This document shows positions 19,896 through 29,670 of a stretch of DNA of 64,000 nt, one piece after another; the first letter of the stretch is position 1, and each line of letters starts with the position of its first letter. Position numbers and translations under genes: made by a program. Origin of the DNA: Rhodomicrobium lacus. Its GTDB lineage: Bacteria > Pseudomonadota > Alphaproteobacteria > Rhizobiales > Rhodomicrobiaceae. The notes under the pieces were generated by a model, which did no database searches, was not told the DNA's origin, and saw nothing but the letters and a program-made list of their open reading frames with translations. The DNA lies in the NCBI RefSeq assembly GCF_003992725.1, contig NZ_RZNF01000004.1, forward strand, positions 62,001-126,000. The letters run 5' to 3'.

Positions 19896-22800
19896 ATGAC
19901 GATTACCAACGATCCGATCAACGATTCTGATCTTCAGGCGCCTTCGGTGAAGCTTCGGGCGAACGTGGCGCCGCGCATTAATCTGGCCTTTCAGGTCAAT
20001 TCAATTCCGGCCATCGGCGAAATCGAGATCGCCAACGGAACAGAGCGCGACTTCTCGGATGTCCTGATTTCCATTTCGTCGGAACCTCCTTTTCTCAAGC
20101 CGACGACCTTCCGGCTGGATCGTCTCAACGCGGGAGGCGTCCGCTCGATCAGCCCGGTCGAGGCCGATCTCGACCCCGCTTTCCTCAACCGGCTGACCGA
20201 AGCCGCGGACGGCGAAATCCACATCTCGGCGACAGCGGGCGAGGAATCGCTGGCGACCGCGACGATCCCGTGCCGGGCGCTCGCGCCGAACGAATGGACC
20301 GGGCTTTCCACGCCGCCGGAACTCGTGGCCGCTTTCGTCCGCCCGAACGACCCGGCCGTCGAGGTGATTTTGCGCAACGCCGCCGAGAAACTTCGTCTGC
20401 ATGGCAGGAACTCGGCGCTCGACGGCTATTCGGGCAACCGGAAAGGACGTTCGTGGGAGGTCGCCGAGGCGATCTGGGCTGCGCTCGTCGACGCGAAGAT
20501 CGTTTACGCGTTCCCGCCCGCGAGTTTCGAGCAGGACGGGCAGAAGATCCGCCTGCCCGGCGCGATCCTTGAACGCAAGCTCGGGACATGTCTCGATCTC
20601 ACGCTGCTTTACGCGGCCTGCCTGGAACAGGCCGGGCTCAATCCGCTCGTAGGCTTTTCGACGGGCCACGCCTATTGCGGTCTCTGGCTCACCCAGGAGG
20701 CTTTTTCCTCCTGTGTCGTCGACGAAGCCGAGACCGTTCGCAAACGCCTGCAACTGCAGGAAATGATCCTGATCGAGACAACGCTTCTCACGAACCATCC
20801 ACCGCTGAAATTCCGGGCCGCGGTCGACAAGGCCGCGAGCTACGCGAACGAGGACGAACCGCGCCGCTTCGAACTGGTCGTCGACATCGCGCAGGCGCGC
20901 CAACGCCGAATCCGCCCGCTCGGCGTCGAGCATGACGGTGCGCAGGATGCTCTGCCCGTGACAGCGGAGGCCGGCGGATCGGTTGGGCTCGACGAACCGC
21001 CAACCTTCGTGGAGGAAGCCGTCAGGGCCGCCGAGCCGGAACAGCCGCTCGATCGGGTGGAACAATGGAAGCGGAAGCTGCTCGACCTCTCGCTTCGCAA
21101 CAGGCTCCTGAATTTCAAGAGCGGGAAAAGCGCCGTCGATCTCTCCTGCCCTGACGCGGGCGCGCTGGAAGACCGGCTCGCGAGCGGCAAGGAGATAAAA
21201 ATCCTCGCCAGAGCCGACGTCATGAGCGGCGACGATCCGCGCGACGCCGAAGTTTACCAGTTGAGGGCTGGCGAAGACGCAGCGAGACAGCACGCGCTCG
21301 AAGCGCTCGGGCGGGGCGACGTGCTCACCGCGCTTTCCGACGACGACCTTCAGGACCGGCTGACCGAAATCCATCATGCCGCGCGAAGCTCGCTCGAAGA
21401 AAGCGGCGCGAACAGCCTGCATCTTGCCATGGGCTTTCTGTCGTGGTCGCCTGCGGGGAAGGACCAGCGTTGTCGCGCGCCGCTGCTTCTCGTGCCGGTC
21501 CGGCTGGAGCGCCGCACCATTCGCTCGGGCTTCCGGCTCGTGCGCCATGACGACGACGCCCGCATCAATCCGACGTTGTTGCAAATGCTTCGGCAGGATT
21601 TCGGCCTCGAAATGCCGGAGTTTGAGCGCGATCTGCCGCAGGATGCGTCGGGCCTCGACGTGGCGCAGATCTGGCGCATCGCGCGGCTGCACATCAAGGA
21701 CATGAAGGGGTTCGAGTTGACCGAGGAGGTCACGCTTTCGAACTTCTCTTTCGCCAAATATTTGATGTGGAAGGATCTTGTCGACCGCGCGGAGCTTCTG
21801 AAACGGAACCCCGTGGTTCGCCATCTCATCGATACGCCGAAAGACACCTATGGCGATCCCCGAGACATGCCGGAGGAACGCGCGCTCGACCGCGAGATCC
21901 ACCCGAAAGACCTGTTCATGCCGCTGCTGGCGGACTCGTCGCAGACAGCCGCTGTCGTCGCCGCGTCGCGCGAGAAGGATTTCGTGCTGTTCGGCCCGCC
22001 CGGCACGGGCAAGAGCCAGACGATTGCGAACATGATCGCGCAGCTTCTCGGCGACGGGCGGTCCGTGCTGTTCGTTTCGCAGAAGACGACGGCGCTTGAG
22101 GTCGTTCGCAAGCGACTGAACGACATCGGCCTCGGCTCCTTCTGCCTCGAAGTGCATTCGGCCAAGGCGCAAAAAACCGCCGTCCTCGCTCAGCTCAAGA
22201 CAGCGTGGGAATCGCGCTCCGCCGATGCCGCGCGCGAATGGGATGCTGCGACGGAGGATTTGAAAGCGCTTCGCGACCGGCTCAACGAGGTCGTCGTCGC
22301 GCTGCATCGCCGCCATGGCAACGGCCTGTCGGTGCACCGGGCTCTGGGCCGCGTCATAGCGCAACGGGACTTCGCACCGAAGGTCAAGCTCCCGTTCCCC
22401 TCCCCCGATCAGCACGACGAAGCGGAGATGCGCGCCTTGCGCGATCTCTGCCGCAGCCTGCGAACCGCCGTGCAGGCGCTTGGCACGACGCCCGCGGCGC
22501 ACCCGCTGAAGGAGATCGGCCATGCCGACTGGTCCCCGGTGTGGCGTGGCGAACTGGAAACGGCGTGCGCCGCGTTCCGCAAGGCCGTGGCCGATCTGTC
22601 AAACGCGGGCGCGGTGCTCGCGAAGCATTTCGGGACGCACGAAACGGGAGACCCGCATCGCCTCTATGCGATGATCGTCTTTGCCGCGCTCGCCTTCAAA
22701 CCGGAGGCACGCGACGCCGCCACGCTTGCCGGCAAGGATATGCGCGCGCTCAAACCGGCCTTCGAGGCATGGCGCAGGGACCGTGCCGCCTTCGATGCCG

Positions 22801-25800
22801 CGCAAGCGCGGCTCGCCAATCGTTACCGCGACGCCGTGTTCAGCCTCGACTTCGGGCGTCTGATGCAGGACTGGCGCGATGCAATCGCGGCCTCCTTCCT
22901 GACGCGGAGCGGCCGCAAGAAGCGCGTGTGGGAGGCGCTCGCACCGTTCACCGACGGCGCGCCCCCCGAGGATCTCGGCGCCGAGATCGTCGGGCTGATG
23001 GAGGTGAAGGAGGGGCGCGCCAAGGCGATGCGCCATGACGCGACGCTCGGAGCGCTTGGCCCCATCTGGCAGGGGCTCGAAACCGACCCGGCGCGCGTCG
23101 AAGCAGCCTTCGCATGGCTCGGCCAAATCTCCGAAGCAGCCGCTTCGCTTGCCACCCCGCAGCGTGACAAGGCGGGGTGGCTCGCCCTTCTCGCCGCGCT
23201 GATCCTCGATCGGCCGGACTTCATGCGCGAGGGCGGCCGCTTCGCGACGGACGCGGGGAAGACGCTGACCGCGTACAAGACGTTTCAGGCGGCGCGCAAG
23301 GAACTTGTCCGCCTCGCGCATCTCTCTGACGACTATTTCGGTCTGCCGCGCTCCGGCCATTGGCTGCGAGACGCCGCGAGCCTCGCCGAAATCTGGGCAG
23401 CGAACGCGCCGAAAAGCCAGCGCTGGTGCGACTGGCTTCGCCATGCCGCCGCCGCGCGCGCTCGCGGCCTTGCGCCGCTGACAGACGCGCTGACAGCCGG
23501 CGAGATCGAAGCGTCGGATATCGAAACGGCCTTCGAGGTCGCCTATGCACGCTGGTGGGTCGAACAGACCGTGCATCGCGACGCGCTCCTTCGCGGCTTC
23601 GTCTCGGACCAGCATGAGGACGCGATCGCGCGCTTCATCGAACTCGACCATAAGGTTTCGCAGCTTGCACGCCATGTGGTCGCCGCGCGCCTGTCGGGAG
23701 CGGTGCCCGCCCGCAACGCCTTCGGACAAGACCCCGAATTCGGCGTCCTTTCGCGGGAGATCGAAAAGCGGGCGCGGCACATGCCGCTTCGCAGCCTGTT
23801 CTCGAAGCTGCCGAACGCGCTGACGGCACTTACGCCTTGCGTGATGATGAGCCCGCTTTCCGTCGCGCAATTCCTGCCCGCCGACTCGCAGCCCTTCGAT
23901 GTCGTGATCTTCGACGAGGCGTCGCAGATCCCGGTGTGGGACGCCATCGGTGCCATCGCGCGCGGCAGGCAGGTGGTCGTCGCGGGCGACCCGAAGCAGC
24001 TTCCGCCGACTTCCTTCTTCGACCGCGCGGGCAATGCCACGGAGGATGCGAGCGAGGTCGAAGACCTCGAAAGCATTCTCGACGAGTGTCTTGCCGCGAA
24101 CATTCCGAGCAAGCGGCTGGCCTGGCATTATCGCAGCCGCCACGAAAGCCTGATCGCGTTCTCGAACCAAAACTATTACGACGGCGCTCTCGTCACCTTC
24201 CCGTCTCCCGTGACCGAGGATCGCGCCGTCCGTTTCGAGCATGTGCCGGACGGAATCTACGAACGCGGTTCGGGGCGCGTCAACAGAGAGGAAGCACGCG
24301 CCGTCGTGGCAGACGTAGTGCGGCGTCTTTCCGATCCGGCCTTTGCCGCCGGCGGAAGTTCGCTCGGCATCGTGACGTTCAATGGCGAGCAGCAACGGCT
24401 GATCGAAAACCTGCTCGACAAGGAGCGCCGCGAGAAGCCGGAACTCGAACGCTTTTTCAGCGAAAACGAATGGCACGAACCCGTGTTCGTGAAGAACCTC
24501 GAAAACGTGCAGGGCGACGAGCGCGACGTCATCCTGTTTTCCATCGCCTACGGCCCCGATCAGGCGGGCAAGGTTTCGGTGCAGATCAGCACACTCAACA
24601 AGGAAGGCGGCACGCGGCGGCTCAACGTGGCGATAACGCGCGCGCGCTCCGAACTCGTGGTGTTCGCGACGCTCCGGCCGGACCAGATCGACCTGTCGCG
24701 CACGAAGGCGACAGGCATCCGCGATTTCAAGCACTTTCTCGAATACGCGGAACGCGGACCGCGCGCGCTTGCCGCTGCCTCGGAGGCTCTTGGCGAGACG
24801 GAGTCGCCGTTCGAGGACGCCGTGAAGAAGGCGCTCGAAGCGAAGGGCTGGCAGGTGCATCCGCAGGTCGGCGTCTCGGGCTTCCGCATCGACCTCGGCG
24901 TCGTGCATCCCGATGCGCCGGGCCGCTATCTCGCGGGCGTGGAGTGCGATGGCGCGACCTACCATCGCTCTGCGACCGCGCGCGACCGCGACCGGCTCCG
25001 CGAGGGCGTGCTTCGCAATCTGGGCTGGCGGATCGTGCGCGTCTGGTCGACCGACTGGTGGGTCGACCCCGACAGCGCGTTCACAAATCTGCACGCGCGA
25101 CTTTCCGAGCACCTCGAAGCGGACCGGCTGGCCGAGGAGGCCAAGTCGCAGGACGCACCTGCCCCCGTCGATGCGGCCCCCGCACCCGTCGAGGCGGTGC
25201 TCGCGCTCATCTCCGAAACGTCGGACGAAGGCGCCCCTTCCCTGCCCGCGCAGGCCGCCTCAGCCGATGAACCCGATTTGGTCGGAGCAAAGGAAGACGC
25301 GCCGCCGCAATCCGCGCTTTATGCGGCGCGCGCAGAGGGCGACCAATTGGCGTTCCCCATTGCCGACGGGGGCGGATATCGCGCCGCCGACCTTGCCGCA
25401 GCCGGTTTCGCGCCTGATCGCGACGGCTTCTACGAAACGTGGTATCGGCCGACACTTCGGAAAATGGTCGCTCACGTCATAGAGGCCGAAGGCCCCGTTT
25501 TCGACGATGTCCTCGTTCGCCGCATCGCGCGCGCCCACGGCTTCGACCGCGCCGCCGGTCGCATCCGCGAAACGGTGCTCGATGTGGTCGAGCGGCGCTT
25601 TCCCCGCTCCACGGAAGAGGGGCGCAAGATCTATTGGCCCGAAAATGCCGACAAGACGCAGCTGCCGCGTTTCCGCGCCGGCAGCACCGAGCTGCGCGAT
25701 CACACGGACATTCCGCTGGCAGAACTTGCAGCCCTCGCGGACCGGTTTCTGGCGGACGGCGCGAAGCCCGAGGAAGCGGCCTTCATGATGGCAAGACACC

Positions 25801-25892
25801 TTGGAATCGGGCGTCTGCGCGAAGCCGCGCGCGAGCGTTTTCTGGCTGCGGCCCAACACGCCGCGCGCTTCCAGGGCGAACTTTCGGATTGA
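19896..25892 (+). CDS. Giant DUF4011 superfamily 1 helicase with C-terminal nuclease and N-terminal transglutaminase-like domain
   Basis: The 1998-residue protein reads in order as follows. A beta-rich N-terminus is followed by a transglutaminase/protease-like segment with Cys near 231 (GTCLDLTLLYAACLE) and His near 258 (GHAYCGLWL). DUF4011 lies at about 390 (WKRKLLDLSLRNRLLNF). SF1 helicase motifs follow: Walker A GPPGTGKSQT at about 700, DEAS near 1340, GDPKQLPP near 1366, VQGDERD near 1538 and VAITRARSELVVF near 1578. A PD-(D/E)xK nuclease of Vsr/MTES type comes next (about 1637-1745; FRIDLG then VECDGATYH). A DUF3320 segment is at about 1845-1910. Relatives combining DUF4011, helicase and Vsr-like nuclease have been reported among antiviral defence candidates. 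It stands alone, divergent from lexA. A nucleic-acid-processing defence role is inferred. Confidence 0.88.
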   Translation: MTITNDPINDSDLQAPSVKLRANVAPRINLAFQVNSIPAIGEIEIANGTERDFSDVLISISSEPPFLKPTTFRLDRLNAGGVRSISPVEADLDPAFLNRLTEAADGEIHISATAGEESLATATIPCRALAPNEWTGLSTPPELVAAFVRPNDPAVEVILRNAAEKLRLHGRNSALDGYSGNRKGRSWEVAEAIWAALVDAKIVYAFPPASFEQDGQKIRLPGAILERKLGTCLDLTLLYAACLEQAGLNPLVGFSTGHAYCGLWLTQEAFSSCVVDEAETVRKRLQLQEMILIETTLLTNHPPLKFRAAVDKAASYANEDEPRRFELVVDIAQARQRRIRPLGVEHDGAQDALPVTAEAGGSVGLDEPPTFVEEAVRAAEPEQPLDRVEQWKRKLLDLSLRNRLLNFKSGKSAVDLSCPDAGALEDRLASGKEIKILARADVMSGDDPRDAEVYQLRAGEDAARQHALEALGRGDVLTALSDDDLQDRLTEIHHAARSSLEESGANSLHLAMGFLSWSPAGKDQRCRAPLLLVPVRLERRTIRSGFRLVRHDDDARINPTLLQMLRQDFGLEMPEFERDLPQDASGLDVAQIWRIARLHIKDMKGFELTEEVTLSNFSFAKYLMWKDLVDRAELLKRNPVVRHLIDTPKDTYGDPRDMPEERALDREIHPKDLFMPLLADSSQTAAVVAASREKDFVLFGPPGTGKSQTIANMIAQLLGDGRSVLFVSQKTTALEVVRKRLNDIGLGSFCLEVHSAKAQKTAVLAQLKTAWESRSADAAREWDAATEDLKALRDRLNEVVVALHRRHGNGLSVHRALGRVIAQRDFAPKVKLPFPSPDQHDEAEMRALRDLCRSLRTAVQALGTTPAAHPLKEIGHADWSPVWRGELETACAAFRKAVADLSNAGAVLAKHFGTHETGDPHRLYAMIVFAALAFKPEARDAATLAGKDMRALKPAFEAWRRDRAAFDAAQARLANRYRDAVFSLDFGRLMQDWRDAIAASFLTRSGRKKRVWEALAPFTDGAPPEDLGAEIVGLMEVKEGRAKAMRHDATLGALGPIWQGLETDPARVEAAFAWLGQISEAAASLATPQRDKAGWLALLAALILDRPDFMREGGRFATDAGKTLTAYKTFQAARKELVRLAHLSDDYFGLPRSGHWLRDAASLAEIWAANAPKSQRWCDWLRHAAAARARGLAPLTDALTAGEIEASDIETAFEVAYARWWVEQTVHRDALLRGFVSDQHEDAIARFIELDHKVSQLARHVVAARLSGAVPARNAFGQDPEFGVLSREIEKRARHMPLRSLFSKLPNALTALTPCVMMSPLSVAQFLPADSQPFDVVIFDEASQIPVWDAIGAIARGRQVVVAGDPKQLPPTSFFDRAGNATEDASEVEDLESILDECLAANIPSKRLAWHYRSRHESLIAFSNQNYYDGALVTFPSPVTEDRAVRFEHVPDGIYERGSGRVNREEARAVVADVVRRLSDPAFAAGGSSLGIVTFNGEQQRLIENLLDKERREKPELERFFSENEWHEPVFVKNLENVQGDERDVILFSIAYGPDQAGKVSVQISTLNKEGGTRRLNVAITRARSELVVFATLRPDQIDLSRTKATGIRDFKHFLEYAERGPRALAAASEALGETESPFEDAVKKALEAKGWQVHPQVGVSGFRIDLGVVHPDAPGRYLAGVECDGATYHRSATARDRDRLREGVLRNLGWRIVRVWSTDWWVDPDSAFTNLHARLSEHLEADRLAEEAKSQDAPAPVDAAPAPVEAVLALISETSDEGAPSLPAQAASADEPDLVGAKEDAPPQSALYAARAEGDQLAFPIADGGGYRAADLAAAGFAPDRDGFYETWYRPTLRKMVAHVIEAEGPVFDDVLVRRIARAHGFDRAAGRIRETVLDVVERRFPRSTEEGRKIYWPENADKTQLPRFRAGSTELRDHTDIPLAELAALADRFLADGAKPEEAAFMMARHLGIGRLREAARERFLAAAQHAARFQGELSD

Positions 25893-26019
25893 GGCAAGCG
25901 CGGCCTTTCATGGAAGCGGCGCGGCTTATTTCACGCTGGCGCCGCGCCTCCCGCGTGGCATAAGGGGAGCAAATCGCGCGATAGCGCATCCGAAAACTCT
26001 CGCAGCATCCCCGGTGGTC

Positions 26020-27642
26020 ATGATCCGTCTCGAAAACATCAGCAAGCAGCATGGCAATCATCTGCTTTTCATCGAGGCGTCCGCCTCTCTCCTGAAAGGC
26101 GAGAAGGCTGGCCTTGTGGGCCCCAACGGTGCGGGCAAGTCATCGCTTTTTCGCATGATCACCGGGCAGGACGAGCCCGACGAAGGTCAGGTGGCGATCG
26201 ATCGCGGCACCACCATCGGCTATTTCAATCAGGATGTCGGCGAAATGTCGGGCCATAGCGCCGTGACCGAGGTGATGAACGGAGCAGGCCCCGTCAGCGC
26301 GGTTGCGGAGGAGCTGAAGGAGCTTGAGGCCGCGATGGCCGACCCCGACCGCGCCGACGAGATGGACGCGATCATCGAGCGTTACGGCGAAGTCCTGCAC
26401 ACTTTCGAGGAACTCGACGGCTACGCTCTCGAAGCGCGCGCGAGAGAAGTGCTCGCCGGGCTCTCCTTCACCCAGGAGATGATGGACGGCGATGTCGGCA
26501 AGCTCTCCGGCGGGTGGAAAATGCGCGTCGCTCTCGCGCGCATTCTCCTGATGCGGCCCGACGCGATGCTTCTCGACGAGCCGAGCAACCATCTCGACCT
26601 CGAAAGTCTGATCTGGCTCGAACAGTTCCTCAAGAACTATGACGGCGCGCTCCTGATGACTTCGCACGACCGCGAGTTCATGAACCGCATCGTCAACAAG
26701 ATCGTCGAAATCGACGGCGGCTCGCTTACCAGCTACTCCGGCGATTACGAATTCTACGCGCAGCAGCGCGAACTGGCCGAGAAGCAGCAGCAGGCGCAAT
26801 TCGAACGCCAGCAGGCGATGCTCGCCAAGGAAATCAAGTTCATCGAGCGGTTCAAGGCGCGCGCCAGCCACGCCTCGCAGGTGCAGAGCCGCGTCAAGAA
26901 GCTCGAAAAGATCGACCGGGTGGAGCCGCCGCGGCGACAGCAGAGCGTGCAGTTCGATTTCCCGCCCGCGCCGCGCTCCGGCAACGATGTCGTGGCGCTC
27001 AAGGACATCCACAAGCGCTACGGCAGCAAGGTCATCTACGAGGGGTTCGATTTCGCGATCCGGCGCAAGGAACGCTGGTGCGTGATGGGCGTCAACGGCG
27101 CCGGCAAGTCGACGCTGCTCAAGCTCGTGGCAGGCGCGAGCGAGCCCGACAAGGGCACCGTGACCATCGGGGCGAGCGTGAAGATGGGTTACTTCGCTCA
27201 GCATGCGATGGAAACGCTCGATGGCGACGCGACCATCTTCCAGTCGCTCGAACATGCCTTCCCGCAGGCCGGACAAGGTACGCTGCGCACGCTCGCCGGC
27301 TGTTTCGGCTTTTCCGGCGACGACGTCGAAAAGAAATGCCGCGTGTTGTCGGGCGGCGAGAAGGCGCGGCTCGCAATGGCGATCATGCTGTTCGATCCGC
27401 CGAATTTCCTGGTGCTCGACGAACCGACAAACCATCTCGACATGGCGACGAAGGAGATGCTCATCAAGGCGCTCGCGCAATATGAGGGCACGATGCTTTT
27501 CGTCTCGCACGACCGGCATTTTCTCGCTGGCCTGTCCAATCGCGTGCTCGAACTGACGCCGGAAGGCGTGCACAGCTATGGTGGCGGCTACACCGAATAT
27601 GTCGCGCGCACGGGCCATGAGGCGCCGGGCTTGCGCAGCTGA
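26020..27642 (+). CDS. ABC-F family ATPase (ribosome-associated type)
   Basis: The 540-residue protein has two ATP-binding cassettes and no membrane domain. Walker A motifs are GPNGAGKSS and GVNGAGKST. Signatures are LSGGWKMRVA and LSGGEKARLA. Walker B motifs are LLDEPSNHLD and VLDEPTNHLD. A charged coiled linker rich in Gln and Glu joins the domains (about 245-305). ABC-F proteins act on translating ribosomes at the E site; the YbiT-like subgroup fits best. The ATG at 26020 starts with MIRLENISKQHG as usual; the frame is open further upstream but lacks family sequence. It lies 127 bp after the giant helicase and may be separate from it. Confidence 0.9.
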   Translation: MIRLENISKQHGNHLLFIEASASLLKGEKAGLVGPNGAGKSSLFRMITGQDEPDEGQVAIDRGTTIGYFNQDVGEMSGHSAVTEVMNGAGPVSAVAEELKELEAAMADPDRADEMDAIIERYGEVLHTFEELDGYALEARAREVLAGLSFTQEMMDGDVGKLSGGWKMRVALARILLMRPDAMLLDEPSNHLDLESLIWLEQFLKNYDGALLMTSHDREFMNRIVNKIVEIDGGSLTSYSGDYEFYAQQRELAEKQQQAQFERQQAMLAKEIKFIERFKARASHASQVQSRVKKLEKIDRVEPPRRQQSVQFDFPPAPRSGNDVVALKDIHKRYGSKVIYEGFDFAIRRKERWCVMGVNGAGKSTLLKLVAGASEPDKGTVTIGASVKMGYFAQHAMETLDGDATIFQSLEHAFPQAGQGTLRTLAGCFGFSGDDVEKKCRVLSGGEKARLAMAIMLFDPPNFLVLDEPTNHLDMATKEMLIKALAQYEGTMLFVSHDRHFLAGLSNRVLELTPEGVHSYGGGYTEYVARTGHEAPGLRS

Positions 27643-27724
27643 CGCTGCCCTTTATGCGCGCCCCGGCAGCGCCGCCGGGCGCCCCCGGTTTCACGTTTGC
27701 TCGACACAATCGCGAGCTGTTTCA

Positions 27725-27760
27725 AGGCGATGCCGACCCGTTCCGGTGGGCATCGCCTTC
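27725..27760. terminator. Hairpin between convergent genes
   Basis: AAGGCGATGCC (27725-27735) and GGCATCGCCTT (27750-27760) are exact reverse complements separated by 14 bases. The structure lies in the 166-bp gap between the convergent ABC-F and metY genes. It lacks a T-run on either strand, so its strength as an intrinsic terminator is doubtful. Confidence 0.5.
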
Positions 27761-27808
27761 TCGCAAGAAAGCGCGACGGGGCACAAACCGGCTGAAGCGC
27801 CGCCGGTG

Positions 27809-29113
27809 TTACGCCCGCGACGCCGCGAAAGCCTGTTCCAGATCCCAGATGAGGTCGTCCACGTCCTCGGTGCCGACGGACAGGCGGATCTGGTTCGGTT
27901 TCACGCCGGCGAGCAGTTGCTCTTCCTCGGTCAACTGCCCGTGCGTGACTGTTCCCGGGTGAACGATCAGCGATTTCGAGTCGCCCACATTGGCGAGGAA
28001 CGAGAAGATCTTTACCGCCTCGATCAGTTTCTTCGCGCGCTCGAAGCCGCCCTTCACGCCGAATGTCAGAATGGATCCCGGCCCTTTCGGCAGGTATTTC
28101 CGCGCAAGCTCGTAGTGCGAGCTGCTCCTGAGGCCCGGATAATTCACCCACTCCACTTCCTCGTTGGCCTCCAGCCATTCCGCGATGGCCTGCGCGTTGC
28201 CGATCTGGCGCTCCAGCCGGAAGGACAGCGTTTCAAGCCCTTGCAGGAACAGGAACGCGTTGAACGGGCTGAGGCTCGCACCGAGGTCGCGCAGATAATG
28301 CAACCGCGCCTTGATGATGTAGGCGATGTTGCCGACGCCCGGATAATTGCCCCATTTGTCCCAATGGACGAAGCCGCTATAGGCCGGGTCCGGCGTCGTG
28401 AAGTCGGGAAACTTGCCGTTCGCCCAGTTGAAATTGCCGCCGTCCACGATGAGGCCGCCGATGCTGGTGCCGTGGCCGCCGATGAATTTCGTCGCCGAAT
28501 GCACCGAGATATTCGCGCCGTGATCGAACGGGCGGAACAGATATGGCGTCGCGAAGGTATTGTCGACGATGAGCGGGATGCCATGCCGCTCGGCGATACG
28601 CGCCACGGCCTCGAAGTCGATGATGTTGATGTCGGGATTGCCGATGGTCTCGACGAAGAGCGCGCGGGTCCGCTCATTGATGGCGCGCTCGAAATTGCCG
28701 GTATCGGCGGGATCGACGAGGATCGTCTTGACGCCGTGCTTCGGCAGCGTGTTCTGAAACAGGTTGAACGAACCGCCGTAAAGCGTCTTCGCGGCGACGA
28801 TCTCGTGGCCCGCATGGGTGATGTTGAGGATGGAATAGGCCGTCGCAGCCGAGCCGGAGGCGACCGAAAGCGCGCCCGTGCCTCCCTCCAGCGCCGCGAT
28901 ACGGTTTTCGAGCACTTCGTTCGTCGGATTGGTGATGCGCGTGTAGTCGAAGCCGAATTCCTCGACCGAACTGATGGCTTTCGCCGCCGCGAAGTCCTTG
29001 AAAACAAAGGACGTCGTCTGATAGATAGGCACCGCCCGCGCGCCGGTTGCCGGATCGGGCGTCTGGCCCGCGTGAAGCTGTTGCGTGGCAAAGCCGAATT
29101 GGCGCTCGCTCAT
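27809..29113 (-). CDS. metY: O-acetylhomoserine sulfhydrylase (PLP-dependent)
   Basis: The 434-residue Cys/Met-metabolism PLP enzyme makes homocysteine (or methionine) from O-acetylhomoserine and sulfide (or methanethiol). The internal-aldimine Lys is in SATKFIGGHG. The PLP-phosphate region is ASGSAATAYSIL, and the start THQLHAGQ-like motif reads ATQQLHAGQTPD. The long form with an extra segment around 215-260 (NFNWANGKFPDF) is typical of MetY rather than MetB/MetC or MetZ. It is the last gene of a four-gene operon, 8 bp after its neighbour. No SAM-II-like riboswitch was recognised upstream of the operon. Confidence 0.9.
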   Translation of the reverse strand: MSERQFGFATQQLHAGQTPDPATGARAVPIYQTTSFVFKDFAAAKAISSVEEFGFDYTRITNPTNEVLENRIAALEGGTGALSVASGSAATAYSILNITHAGHEIVAAKTLYGGSFNLFQNTLPKHGVKTILVDPADTGNFERAINERTRALFVETIGNPDINIIDFEAVARIAERHGIPLIVDNTFATPYLFRPFDHGANISVHSATKFIGGHGTSIGGLIVDGGNFNWANGKFPDFTTPDPAYSGFVHWDKWGNYPGVGNIAYIIKARLHYLRDLGASLSPFNAFLFLQGLETLSFRLERQIGNAQAIAEWLEANEEVEWVNYPGLRSSSHYELARKYLPKGPGSILTFGVKGGFERAKKLIEAVKIFSFLANVGDSKSLIVHPGTVTHGQLTEEEQLLAGVKPNQIRLSVGTEDVDDLIWDLEQAFAASRA

Positions 29114-29121
29114 ACGTCCTC

Positions 29122-29661
29122 TCAGGAGAAATAGGTTTCGGGGTCGATGCGGTAGGGATCGAGGCTCGCGTCAGCGTCGATGCGAAGCGCGCTGTTGAAG
29201 ACGTTGTTCACGATCATCAGCGCGCCGAACACGGTGAGGTCCACGATTTCGGCATTTGAAAAATGCGCCGCGACGCGGGCATAAAGCGCGTCGCCGATGC
29301 GGTTCGGATCTTTCGCAAGCTGCCAGCCGAAATCCCAGATCGCCTGATCGCGGGGCGCGAGGTTCAGGTTCTCCGGGTCTTCGCCCCAGCCGATGATCGC
29401 GCGTCGCATGAAGGTGGTGCAAAGCTCGCAGGCATTCGCGCGCGAGATGGCAAAGCAGAACAGCACCGCCTCGCGCTCGCCGAGGAACGGTTTCACGCGG
29501 TCGAACAGCTTGTACCATTCGAGCACGGCGTCGAGCGCGACGGGCGAATGCAGGAGCACCGCCTTCATGTTGGTGAGTGCATGGGTCTTGACGAGAACGT
29601 CGTGACGCCGCTGGATCTCGGGCGGCGCGGTTTCGAGGTCGACGGGTGGGATGCGGGACAT
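29122..29661 (-). CDS. Carboxymuconolactone decarboxylase / AhpD-like protein
   Basis: The 179-residue all-helical protein has the CMD/AhpD core around ISRANACELCTTFMRRAI. It contains a CxxC pair (Cys-Glu-Leu-Cys) but lacks the His of the canonical ECxxCxxxH motif. Members are decarboxylases or peroxidase-linked thiol proteins. It overlaps neither neighbour and lies 8-9 bp from the aminotransferase and metY genes, so it belongs to this operon. A redox role in amino-acid catabolism is possible but not shown. Confidence 0.8.
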   Translation of the reverse strand: MSRIPPVDLETAPPEIQRRHDVLVKTHALTNMKAVLLHSPVALDAVLEWYKLFDRVKPFLGEREAVLFCFAISRANACELCTTFMRRAIIGWGEDPENLNLAPRDQAIWDFGWQLAKDPNRIGDALYARVAAHFSNAEIVDLTVFGALMIVNNVFNSALRIDADASLDPYRIDPETYFS

Positions 29662-29670
29662 GGCCTTTTC

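Noticed and set aside
20001-25112. Two minus-strand frames of more than 800 codons opposite the giant helicase
   Set aside because: Both lie entirely antisense to a protein with intact helicase and nuclease motifs, and their sequence is typical of GC-driven shadows.
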